A stretch of 61,837 nt of DNA from Fomitopsis serialis (lineage: Eukaryota > Basidiomycota > Agaricomycetes > Polyporales > Fomitopsidaceae). Position 1 is the first letter of the stretch; each line of letters opens with the position of its first letter. A program made the translations under genes and the position numbers. The stretch lies in NCBI RefSeq assembly GCF_022376445.1, contig NW_025955187.1:1-61837 (forward strand), in the 5' to 3' direction. Of the stretch, positions 22,401-32,251 are shown piece by piece. The notes under the pieces were generated by a model that was given only the letters and a program-made list of their open reading frames with translations, made no database searches and was not told the origin of the DNA.

Positions 22401-23142
22401 GCCTGAGCTACTCAGTGGCACGCTCCGTCAAAACCTCGACCCCTTTGACCAGCATGATGACGCCGTCCTGAATGACGCCCTACGTGCCGCCGGGCTCTTC
22501 AACCTACAGAGTGAAATGGATGAAGGACGTATCACTCTTGACAGTCAGATTTCGAGTGGCGGAAGCAATTTATCAGTTGGTCAACGACAGATTCTTGCGT
22601 TGGCAAGAGCTATCGTACGTCAGAGCAAGCTGTTGATCCTCGATGAAGGTGCGTAGTTCCACTTCTGTTCTCGACGTTTCTTCACTCATTTACTCTATGC
22701 AGCAACTTCTGCGATCGGTACGTCTCAATGCTCATGGGACTAGGACAGCGCACTGATGTTTGTTTTAGATTATGCGACGGATACTGTGATACAAGAATCT
22801 CTACGGAGAGAACTGGATAAGGGTGTCACACTGCTCACGATTGCTCACCGTTTACAAACGATCATGGACGCAGACAAAATCGTATGTTTTCTTCGTATCG
22901 ATCTATGACCATCATATCTGACGACGTCTATGAAGATGGTCCTAGATGCCGGCCGTGTTGTGAGTCGACACGATGCTTACTACTATGCTATGTGACTCTT
23001 AACATGGGAATTCCAGGTTGAATTTGGCAGTCCTGAGGAATTGCTCAAGAAACCGAAGGGCCTGCTCAAGGCATTAGTAGATGAAAGCGGAGACAAGGAG
23101 GCTCTGTATGCCATGGCGGAAGGGACCACTTCCGCATCATGA
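16496..23142 (+). CDS. ABC transporter, ABCC (MRP) subfamily, intact copy
   Basis: Full ABC exporter, probably of conjugates or drugs across the plasma or vacuolar membrane. I resolve 34 exons from 16496-16626 to 23017-23142, all phases closing, 1,631 residues. Order: several N-terminal TM segments (TMD0-like), TMD1 with a long Ser/Thr-rich insert in exon 3 (17091-18231), NBD1, TMD2, NBD2. NBD1: Walker [10 protein letters not shown], signature [14 protein letters not shown] (Arg where Leu is usual before SGGQ), Walker [16 protein letters not shown]2: [36 protein letters not shown]-loop IAHRLQT. Microexons of 7 (21796-21802), 13 (19934-19946), 15 (22703-22717), 23 and 24 bases are supported by both copies. 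A MITE sits directly in its promoter. The substrate cannot be read from sequence. Confidence 0.93.
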
Positions 23143-23269
23143 AAAGAGGTCGTGATCTGGCTTCAGTGAGTGTCGGGAGCACTCATCATGGACATAGACG
23201 AACTGTATCTTTATTCTGCCGTAGACGAAGGAAAGCTGCGGTTTCTTATTGAAGTGCAAGAACAAGATG

Positions 23270-23335
23270 CTGTAGTTGACGCGGACGATTCATCCCGAGC
23301 CTCATTTATGTCAGCGACTGTTCTAGTCTTGCTCA
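23270..23335 (-). pseudogene. 66-bp sliver of the PIF1-like helicase gene
   Basis: The minus strand matches bases 47881-47946 of the helicase gene at nearly every position and encodes [18 protein letters not shown] in both places. Here it lies directly between the ABCC 3' flank and F-box sequence, whereas in the right copy about 2.2 kb of helicase gene separates this point from the ABCC 3' end. Confidence 0.85.
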
Positions 23336-23339
23336 GTGG

Positions 23340-23720
23340 GCCCCAGACGTGTCGGAGCGGTGGTGGGGTGCGTCCACACGGATGGGTACGAGACCAAGGA
23401 GGCGGATGATATGTTGCATTTCGGGAATAGGAAGGCCGTTCGTAGGGAAGAGATCGCCCAGCAAGCTGAGCTCGCGGACATGGACTGCGATTCCGGCGGT
23501 CGATGCTTTCAAAACCGCTAAGAATGCGGCGCAGTCAGGACGCCTCTCGATGCGGACCTTGCGGAAAAGGTGGCTCTGGTCCTCCGAGCTAGTGCCGCCG
23601 CGAAGATACGTGACAAACCGACTGACATCGACCTGGGCTTTAGGTGATTCCTCTTTTCCCTCCTGCTCCTGCTCCCGACCAGTGACGCTTGAGCGCCTAT
23701 CCAACCACTACAGTCACGGG
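23340..23720 (-). pseudogene. F-box gene middle fragment
   Basis: On the minus strand the frame reads HLFRKVRIERRPDCAAFLAV, LKASTAGIAVHVRELSLLG and NGLPIPEMQHIIRLLG. The same sequence, diverged, follows the N-terminal F-box piece in the right-hand pseudogene at about 57805-57985. There is no N-terminus or C-terminus here. In the left copy the N-terminal piece lies 8 kb away at 15140-15268, on the wrong side for a simple insertion. Confidence 0.75.
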
Positions 23721-23844
23721 TGACCGATGACCGGTGACGGTCGTGGCAAGTATCAATTTAATATGTAGGTTTGGCTCAACGCCCATAGCATTAAAGTCAA
23801 ATAACGTAAATCTATATAAAAAGCAAGCATGAACAATAATGATC

Positions 23845-24921
23845 TCAACGCGGCCAGTCTGCCACAGGCCTCCGCTCCGCGGTCATTCTGTACCGTGCCT
23901 CGTCGTAGTCAACCGTCGCGCTCTTAACATAGTCCGTGTCGTCCTGCAACCGAATCCGCGTCCCCGCGACCAAGTACACCATGACCGCGGCATACTCCAT
24001 GAGGACGCTCATGACCAAGTAGATGACCCAGCTGCCGCTGGTCGCGCTGAACTTCGCCAGAGGTGAGTCAGAGGTTGTGGTGCTGGCCACACCAGAGGCA
24101 GAGATGGATTGTGTGGAGGGGGCGAACGCGGACAGCACGGTGTAGACCACGCGGACAAGGAGGAGGGGGAGAGCAAGGCTGATGCTCTTGAGCAGCTGGT
24201 AGTCACGGTTCGTTCAGCCATCAGCTCGTTTGTGATAGCACAATAACAACTCACCGTCCTCCTAGCTTTCATGATACTATTCATCTCGCTCCAGCAGCGC
24301 ATGTGCAATAGGAAGATCAACCCGAAGAGCACCGCGAAGAGGATGGCGCCGGCGTGCCGGAGGTCCGCCCCCTGGTTTAACTCAGCTGTCGTCTTCGCGT
24401 TGCCCATGTCGACGCCGCCAACGATGGCAAGGATCAAGGCAATCGTGCAGATGAGCGACATGATCCTAAGGCCCCGTGAGATGAGCGGGTCATCGCTGAG
24501 GGTGCGCTGGCATCTGATTGCAGTAATGGAGGTCAGCATAATCTATCATGTTGGAAGCAGATTGACAATACTGACACTGTTGCGAGGAACCCGATCGTTG
24601 CGAGTAAGAGAGGTGACACGCCGGCAGATGTCAGCGTGTAGGACACGATGTCCAATGTTATATTAGACGGATTCTGCTCCGCGGCGACTTGCGTGGCACC
24701 GCCGACGATACGGACTGAGGGCCAGTGGACAGGTAAGCGTGGTATCATTGTATGTCGGTCTGACAACACGTACCAATTGACAGGATGAATAGGAAGATCC
24801 ATCCTGCCCTCCTGGTAATACCGTGTTTGGCCACGAGAGAGCCCGAGACGACGAGCACGGGTAGGTACATGACAATCTCTGCTACAGCGATGTCACCACG
24901 GGGATCCAAGTGGATAGTCAT
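23845..24921 (-). CDS. DUF7702-like multi-pass membrane protein, tandem copy A
   Basis: Four exons: 24921-24774, 24714-24576, 24513-24255, 24195-23845; 298 residues. About seven hydrophobic segments are visible, starting with DIAVAEIVMYLPVLVVSGSL. The words VAKHGITRRAGWIFLFIL, RIVGGATQVAAEQNP and HAGAILFAVLFGLIFLLH are typical of the fungal DUF7702 family, which I name from memory of its HGFRRDAGW-like motif. Function is unknown. The C-terminal tail ends VADWPR. Exons 1-3 have the same lengths as in copy B (148, 139, 259 bases). The start is the Met before TIHLDPRGD, which aligns with the start of copy B. Its 3' end and flank recur as a relic at 9275-9375. Confidence 0.82.
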
Positions 24922-25716
24922 GGTCACGGGCAATAATACGAAGAAGTTAAGAAAAGCCGAGTGATGAATGAAGTCACAGAAAGATAGTCAAAAGCGTTGG
25001 TATTCCCGAATGTCGAAGTAGAAAGGGGAGGGGGAATGTCGGTATGTACCTTTCTTCGTGCTTTATATCAGCTGCGCCAAATGAGATTGCTACATTCTAG
25101 ACTCGGAGGATCTCAACCTGAACTGTGCAGTGCTGCCGTACCGTCTGCGGGGATTCTAGCTTGCTATTGGCTGTACACCGGCGCTCGATCCCAGCGCCAC
25201 TGTCACTTACGAATACTGAGATCATATTCAGTACCGACCGCGGAGGCTCGGTACGTCAAGTACGTCTGCGCCGGCACTCTCAGGGTCTTTCGCCTGTGCG
25301 TGCACATCTCCTGTCACAAACATATGCGATCTACTTGAGGCCCTTTCGTTCTCCTTGTTCCTCCCAATACGGCATCTACTAGCAAGTCTTTCACGACCCT
25401 CTAAACCCTTCTCAACCATCCGACTCGTCTCACCCTCAGTGCGCTTCGCCTGTCATCAACGTTGCACTCGGACTGCACTCGGAACACCTGAATATGGGAT
25501 CGTCGCCGAAGGCGCCCGGTGCACCTCCGAGGCTATCATCACCGTAGTGGGCGCTGTGGCAGAATGCGATGCGTACTCTAAAAATACCACAGTCCATCCA
25601 GCCTCATGCGACGGATCGTCTGTTGCTGTCGGGGAGTGCATATCCTCCACTGTAATCTGACGTCCGTAAATCGTAAATTACAGAGGCTAGTAAGCACTGT
25701 TATCGCACACAACGTC
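24922..25716. other. Spacer between DUF7702-like copies
   Basis: No supported gene; short overlapping ORFs only. Confidence 0.5.
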
Positions 25717-26808
25717 CTAGCGTCTCCCGGGCCAACCAACGGGCTGAGCGGCAGGGAGAGGCTGTTCTACTGACCACTTGTACCGCTCGTCCTCATAATC
25801 AGCTGCTGCGCTGCGTGCGTAGTCCGTCTCGTTGTCCTTCAGCGGTGTTCGCGTTCCCGCGACTACATACACCAACACTGCGCAGTACTCCGGAAGGACG
25901 CCCATGAGCAGGTAGACGAGCCAGCTACCGGTGGACGGGCTGAACTTCATCAATGGTGAGTTTGGCGTCACGGTCGTGATCACGCCAGCATCAGAGATGG
26001 AGAGCGTGGAGGGCGCAAATGCGGAGAGGACCGAGTAGGCCACTCGGACGCCAAGGAAGGGGAGAGCCGCGCTGATCCCCTTGAGCAGCTGAAGGGCATT
26101 TGCCGGTCAGTAACTACGTCGATAGCAGCGACGACCTCGTCGACTCACTGTCCGTCGGCTTCTCAGGATCCGTCTCATGTTGGACCAGCAGAACAAGTGC
26201 ACCAGGAAGATCAGTACGAAGAGCACTGCGAGGAGGGCGCCTCCGATGTGTCTGAGAGTAAGGGCGTTGTTCAGGTCGGATGCCGTCTTCGCACTGCCCA
26301 AGTGGACGCCGCCGATGATACCGAGCACAAGCGCGGCGGTAGCGAGAAGTTGTAGGACCTTGAGGCCCATCGCGAAGGGTGGGTCCTCGCCGAGTGTATT
26401 TTCACACCTAGGTGAAAGGTAAGAACTCCCTTATATGTCAAAGACGAAGGAATGGTACTGACACTGTCCCAAGGAAACCGAGGGTAGCCATCAGGAGAGG
26501 CGACAATCCAGCCGATACCAATGCGGCGGCGATGGTGTCCAATTGAACATCCGACGGGTTCTGCTGCGAGGCAATTTGTAAACCACCCCCCACGATACGA
26601 GCTGGGTGATCGCGGTCAAGTGAGTCTGCTGTTGCTCCGAGAACGTCTGACGATACGTACTGAGCGAAAGGGTGAGCAGGAGGACCCATCCTGCCTTCCT
26701 CGAAGCGCCATGCTTGGCAACAAGAAAACCTGCCGTGACGAGGATTGGTATGTAAAGAATAATCTCAGCAACGGCGATGTCACCGCGCTGGTTCACGTGA
26801 ATAGCCAT
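25717..26808 (-). CDS. DUF7702-like multi-pass membrane protein, tandem copy B
   Basis: Four exons: 26808-26661, 26601-26463, 26407-26149, 26088-25717; 305 residues. It starts MAIHVNQRGDIAVAEIILYI and contains LVAKHGASRKAGWVLLLTLS, RIVGGGLQIASQQNP, HIGGALLAVLFVLIFLVH and EYCAVLVYVVAGT, position by position parallel to copy A. Six or seven hydrophobic segments suggest a membrane protein of unknown role. The identical first three exon lengths show that the pair arose by tandem duplication in the same orientation. Protein identity between the copies looks moderate, so the event is old compared with the ABCC duplication. Confidence 0.82.
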
Positions 26809-27452
26809 GGTGATGAGAGAATAGATGAAAGTAAGTGATAAATAGTAATCAGAGTTGTAGGAAGAACAAGTGGGATCCTCAGAAGACGGATGAAGGGGGA
26901 GTGGAGGCGACTGACAGTCTTCCTTGTGAGTTTTATAGTGACTTTGCCGTACATTCATTCAGCAAGCGAGCGCACCTGAGGCACGGCTGTGCAAGTTCTA
27001 GCGTAATTCTTCCATCGGCTGTTCAACATTGCAACATCGGCGCTGCCGCTTTCACTCCGAGTCCCGACTGTCGATACTGCGTAGTCCTTACCCTCCAGTG
27101 ACTGTGTGCAGTCAGATTGTACCGTCCTATGCCAATCATGATATTCTGTGAAATTTCAGCCGGACTGTGTGCACTCGTTCATAGTCCTGAATGAATTATA
27201 CGTCTGTCGAGTCGTCCTTGTTCTCGACGTCCTGTACCCGGACGCATTGTTCTGATCGCCTGTCGATCGACCGTCCTTCCTAATATGGCATGACTGACAG
27301 CGCTCGAGGAGCCCTGTGAGTGACCGGTTGCAGATTTGCACAGCGCGCCCTCATCAAGCTCTCACTCGGTCTCCACCCAGAGACTCACGCGTCGCGGGGG
27401 TCATTGCATTGCGCTCATATAGTACAAAACTTGATAGCTCACTGGTTCTAGG
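26809..27452. other. Intergenic spacer with divergent promoters
   Basis: This lies between the DUF7702-like copy B (-) and LAS1 (+), so it should hold both promoters. No further gene or clear element is visible. Confidence 0.5.
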
Positions 27453-29198
27453 ATGAGACTGCCGCGCCGCGTACCGTGGGCCCACATCGGCGAGCTCGAA
27501 CAAGTATGCTCGTGGATATACACGGACGAAAATGACCTTGACGCGAAAGAGCTCGCTGTCAACAAAGTAAGTGGCCTACAGCGTTGTCCTAGCTGTGCGT
27601 CTGACGATCCGAAAGCTTGCGGCATGGAAGGCCGTGACATCGCTTCCTCACGCTCTCGAGTCCGCGCATGCGCTGCTCACGGTCACACTGCACGACATGG
27701 CGCTGCAAAGTCAAGGGTCCTCTTCGTACTTGTCGTTGAGGCAGGGCTACTCCACCGCGGTCATTCGACTCGTGAATGGCCTCGTCGACCCGCTACAACT
27801 CGGCGCGTACGCTCGCTCGATTAACAGCATCGCAGCACAGCTAGGACTCCCTCAATGGCTCGTAGAACTCCGGCACGCCGCGACGCACGAAGACCTGCCT
27901 AGCATCGAAGTCCTCAGAGAAGCAGCGCGGCAGGCGATGGCCTGGCTCCTCAACAATTATTTCCTGCCCACGCTCAACCCGTCGGCACCTTATGCGTCTC
28001 AACTTCAGCGACCGGCTCTCCGGCCCATCGCACCGCTATTGAAACAATACAAGGCGCTGGCAAAGGCGACTGCCCGGGATGCGAGCCTTGCCACCAAGTT
28101 TAGGCACGACATGGCGCGTTTATTAAGAGACGTAGAACGGTGGATTGCGGAGGCGAAGGTCGCAGCGCCTGTTGCGGCGACTGCCTGGGACGACATCGAC
28201 AGCGAAGAGGGAGAGGGAAGCGACCCTAGAGAACGCTGGGCCTTGGACAGATTAGCCGAGGCATTGCTGGAGAAAGGGGCACTAGTTCCGGTATCCAAGA
28301 AGTGCGACTCTTCAAATTTGGGAATCGTTGCAGGACGCTCACCATCACTCACAGGAAGCGAATGCTATCTTCTACAGCGTTTCACCCTTCTCCATTCATT
28401 CTCAACATCTGGACACCCCTCTTGGCTCATCTTCAATCGCTCCACCCAAGTCTACCGGTTGCTCTGATTTCTAATGCTGTCTCACACCTTAGCAGTCAAG
28501 AGCAAATTGCGCAGACACCTGACGCAGACGTGGTAATGCTGGACGCAGAACAGGAAAAGCAGAAACAGGACGCCACCCACGACCGCTGCATCGCTGGCTG
28601 GGTGAATTGGCTTGTGGACACCTATGGCAGGAAGGAGGACGACGCGTATGGGGATGACGATATTTACGTCAGTAGGGCAGACGTCGTCTCGAAGCTGGTT
28701 GCAGCTCTGGGGCCCACCAGGGCTTTCTCGGGTACCAGAGAAAAAAGGTGAGCCTGTGCTGCGTTCTTGATACCGACGTGTTACTTACGGAACGTGCTCA
28801 ACAGAGTACAGGAGCTTCTACGAGCACTCAGCGAGGGTCGTCCTACGCTTGAGAAGGCAGCCTCGCTCGTGCTCAATATGCCACGTCCTGTTCCATCCAG
28901 CGTATGCCTCTCCCGTATGTAATAGCGCGCTCCCAGCTCACCTACTTCCTCCTAGCAGACCTGGCAGGAGGCTGACATGCTGCTCATGCACGAGCGCCTC
29001 TCCACCCTCCTCTCCCTGCAAACAGAGGCGCCATCTCTCGAACCCAACGGACGCGCCGAGGCTGTCGAAACACAGCCTGTAGGGGAGCCGATCGTGAGCC
29101 CCGCCTCTCGGCTCCCTCCAGGCTGGAGAAGGGTTTCGAGGGACGACGGCTGGAAACCCTCGCCCATCGGCGTCTTCGTCCCCTGCGTGGCAGCTTAG
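27453..29198 (+). CDS. LAS1: LAS1 family pre-rRNA processing endonuclease
   Basis: LAS1 proteins are the HEPN nuclease of the complex (with Grc3) that cuts ITS2 in the 27S pre-rRNA; they act in the nucleus and nucleolus. Exons: 27453-27566, 27616-28301, 28355-28747, 28805-28901, 28959-29198; about 509 residues. The N-terminal domain starts MRLPRRVPWAHIGELEQVCS and continues LAAWKAVTSLPHALESAHAL and YSTAVIRLVNGLVDP. The HEPN active-site pattern RHxxTH is seen in LVELRHAATHEDLPS. The C-terminal end has LPPGWRRVSRDDGWKPSPIG, the Trp-rich tail typical of the family. The last exon may begin three bases earlier (cag|cag choice). It is convergent with the exonuclease gene. Confidence 0.9.
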
Positions 29199-29554
29199 TC
29201 CATCGCACGCGCCTTTAGTTCGCCGTTGCGCTCGGAGCATGATAGCACCACTTCTCACGTCTGCGTAGGGTAGGTATCAAATTGAATGTCTGACTTAGAC
29301 AGCCGGCGAGCCGCTTGACGGCGACGACCCTCAAATTGGATCCTACGCCCGTGGCAGGCGATGTCCCATGATGCGCGGATCGCAGAGAAGGCTCAGCGGT
29401 GATCAATGGAGGGCGCTGAGCGGTGGTGTTGTATAGCGATGCGATGCAATGTACACCCTACCTACTGGTATAATACAAAAATAGTGCAACGACTGAGATG
29501 CAGCTACGAAGCAAGTGCGCGTGTCCGTGAAGATACAATGTCCTTTACTTAAGA

Positions 29555-31655
29555 CTAGATCCACTCAGCCCGCCGTGTCAGCACTTGGCGGTGGTTTCCC
29601 TCTTTTCCAGCGAGGTTTCCTCTGGCCGTGGGGCTGACCCTCTCCCCCTCCCCGTCTCCGCGGCGCTCATGAGTGCTCGGGCCTCCGTACAAGCCTGAGT
29701 GATCACGACTGTCGGACTGTCGTGAGGCGGATTGCGCGTTGTTCGACTGTCCTGAGTCGTAGAACCCTTGCTGCGTGCCCTGTCTTAGGCCATACGGTGC
29801 GTGGTGGAGGTGTGGCTGTCCTCGACCGTTATGCGCATACTGGAAGTGTGGCTGCCCTCGACCATTATGCGCATACTGGAAGTGTGGCTGTCCTCGACCG
29901 TTATGCGCGTACTGGTTGGGTGGCTGTCCTCGACCGTTATGCGCGTACTGGTTGGGTGGCTGTCCTCGACCGTTTTGCGCATACTGGGTGTTCACCTGGC
30001 CTCGACCGTTTTGCGCATACTGCACGTTCGCGTGGCCTCGACCGTACTGCCCACGACGCGCATCGAACTGTCCCCGACCACGATGGGTGTGTGGTACGAG
30101 TAGAGGAACGTCTGGCCGTGCAAAGGAGCCTATGGCCATCACATGCCTAGGCGGTCCGTCGTACGGTCTGGGCGCTGGTAACGACCGGGATGGGCCAGGG
30201 ACGATCACGCCATCGTCTTCCAGCAGCAAGGATGGCTGTGGGTGCATGACAGAGACCTCGGACGCACGCGGGAGGTCGTCAGTCTCCCGACGGCGGTTGC
30301 GACGCTTGCTTCGAGCGTAATCGGGGACCCCATCTTTTGGCAGGGATGGAACTGGGGGAGGTGGACCAGGGTCGTAGTTAGGGTTCTCCGCGACCCACGC
30401 CATGCCCGTCTCTGAGTCGAGTGGTCTCCCGATGTAGTCGAACGTGTACCAGGTATTCATGGGCGCGGAAGACATGGCGTTCGCCATCGCGGCGAGTCGG
30501 CGGTAGAGTGCGTACCCAGAGTGACTATCGTTGGCAGCGTCTTGGCGGGGGATGAATTGACATTAGGGTGCATCTTTGATGTTCAGTAAAGAGGCGACTT
30601 ACATTCCTGCTGGGCCTCCGAGAGCATAAGTTCCCAGTTACTCCTCGTGATCTTTCCCTTCACCAATGACAGTTCTTCGTATGCCTCGCACAGACGGTTC
30701 AGACCTATGCTCTGCCGATATCCTCCTTTCCAGCGGTCGTTGTCCACGGTGCGTGCAAGGAGAGATAAATCGACGCAGTTGCGACAAATGAGCGAGAAAT
30801 CTCGATATATCTTCATACAATCACCTGTGAATGATGCTCAGCACACGAGTTGCTGGGATTTGCAAGGATGACCTACCCTTGATGGCGACGCCGGCCTTGA
30901 CATACAGCGAACTACCCAACACCTCTCGCAGCTTCTCCGGGAATGCTAGACATGGCATCATTCAACATTAACATACTGGTGGGATGATACGACTCACTTG
31001 TCATAGCGCTCACTTGTATGAGCAGAACGACCTCATCATTTGCCAGCTGGACGAGAGCGACGGGGTTCTCAGGTTCGCCCGCGTAGAAGCAAGGCTTCCA
31101 TTCCATATCCAGCCCCAGAGGACCTGGTTCCAGCTTGGAGAGCTCAGCGTTCGCCTCGTCAACGTCCCGTGTGTATATGAGGCGTGCATTTGGCGACTTT
31201 GTCCTCCACGAGTAAAGGGGCCACTCCGGGGCCTTGATGGCCTTGACGACGGTGCTGGATTGCAGGTCAAGAGTAGCAGCCATCACCGGGAATTTCAGGA
31301 GGGTGAGGGCAGACGACCAGTAAGCGTATGCAAGTCGTTGTTTGCTGCGTGCGATGCGTTCAGCGAATGTGGGACGCCAGAGCCACGCTGGTGAGAGTGT
31401 GGTTACTTTGGCTTTGGCGGAGAGTTTGGACGGCTTGCGGCTGTGGCTGTCGGATTGCCCTTCCGACGACTTGCCTACTTGATTGGAATCCGAGAGGCTA
31501 CCGTCGTCGCTCGGATTTGAGAGATTGTGACGTCTGATTATGTCCGCCAATTGTTTTACGAGCCGATTAGGTTCGTGGTCGTCGCGGAGATGAGTTGTAG
31601 GGAGTTTGCGCTTGAGTCGGGCGGGCTGTACAGAACGTATAACGGCACCTGGCAT
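29555..31655 (-). CDS. DEDDy 3'-5' exonuclease with GRGQ-repeat tail
   Basis: Exons: 31655-30998, 30945-30877, 30824-30603, 30540-29555; 644 residues from the Met at 31655. An upstream exon is possible, since the frame stays open to an acceptor-like site near 31717. The exonuclease core has Exo I GPLGLDMEWKPCF (D and E metal ligands), Exo II YVKAGVAIKGDCMKIYR with VDLSLLART, and Exo III QEYAANDSHSGYALYRRL (Y...D), as in Werner-type RNase D-fold exonucleases. The N-terminus is basic and Ser-rich, possibly a nuclear signal. The C-terminal 300 residues are low complexity, with six near-perfect QYA(H/Q)NGRGQxxx units, an RG-like, probably RNA-binding tail. Splitting this tail from the core would be an annotation error: the last intron joins them in phase. 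Confidence 0.85.
29811..30060. repeat. 36-bp coding minisatellite
   Basis: About six full units and two degenerate ones of 36 bases repeat around tcctcgaccgttatgcgcat on the plus strand. On the coding minus strand they give the 12-residue GRGQ repeat. The third-position and HF/PN/NT differences group units in pairs, which suggests recent duplication of adjacent units. Confidence 0.9.
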
Positions 31656-32251
31656 CAAGCTCAACAGCGGTAAGACGTCCTCTGCTTCGTCCACCGGCAC
31701 TGAGAGATCCCAGAGCCTAAGAAGGAATGGACAGAGCCTCCAGCTTCAGGCCACAGTCAACTGAAGAAGTAAAGCCGATCGGTGGCTGGCAGAGGCTGGA
31801 GGAGGAGGGCTGGCACTGGCAGCCTCCAGATCCTGGGAATGTAGCCGCAGCGGCCCTGTAGACGCCGGTCACGTAGTACCGTGACAATAAGTTATGCACT
31901 TCGGACTCGAACTGGACTCGAATAACTCATGCAGCAATAGTCAACAAGCAGGCTAGAATCTCTGCCTCAACAGATCATCGTTCTCCAGAAAACACCACTG
32001 AATCTCGCGAAGGTGAATTGAGATTGAGCGCAACAACTATAACGCCAACGACACGCCGGTGAGTTACCAAGTCGACGTCAACATGAGTAACAATCACACG
32101 CGCATGTCTGAAAACTGGTGATATCTTGCAATGAATGGTATCAAAAAAGGCTACACGGTGAAAGGAGCAAATAAGTTATAATCCATTGTCCCACAGTAAC
32201 CTGCTCCAAGGACAAGGCTCATGCGATGGCCAGAACGTCGCCCTCAGATTT

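Larger units (their letters stand above)
15140..23260 (+). repeat. Segmental duplication, left copy
   Basis: This segment is repeated in inverted orientation at about 50295-57800. The match includes the F-box N-terminus, the divergent promoter, all 34 exons and introns of the ABCC gene and its 3' flank to the words gtcgggagcactcatcatgg and tagacgaactgtatctttat. The main size difference is the 632-bp element at 15725-16356, present only here. Confidence 0.92.

Noticed and set aside
23170..23409. 79-codon ORF starting MSGALIMDIDELYLYSAVDE
   Set aside because: It runs from the ABCC 3' flank through the antisense of the helicase sliver, so it is a chance frame across a duplication junction.
29811..30060. 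CRISPR-like periodic repeat
   Set aside because: Units are directly contiguous with no spacers, lie in a eukaryotic gene and keep frame.
29722..30320. Two plus-strand ORFs over the repeat (YAHTGSVA... and CPRPLCAYW... types)
   Set aside because: They are antisense readings of the 36-bp coding minisatellite. The minus frame joins in phase to the exonuclease core.
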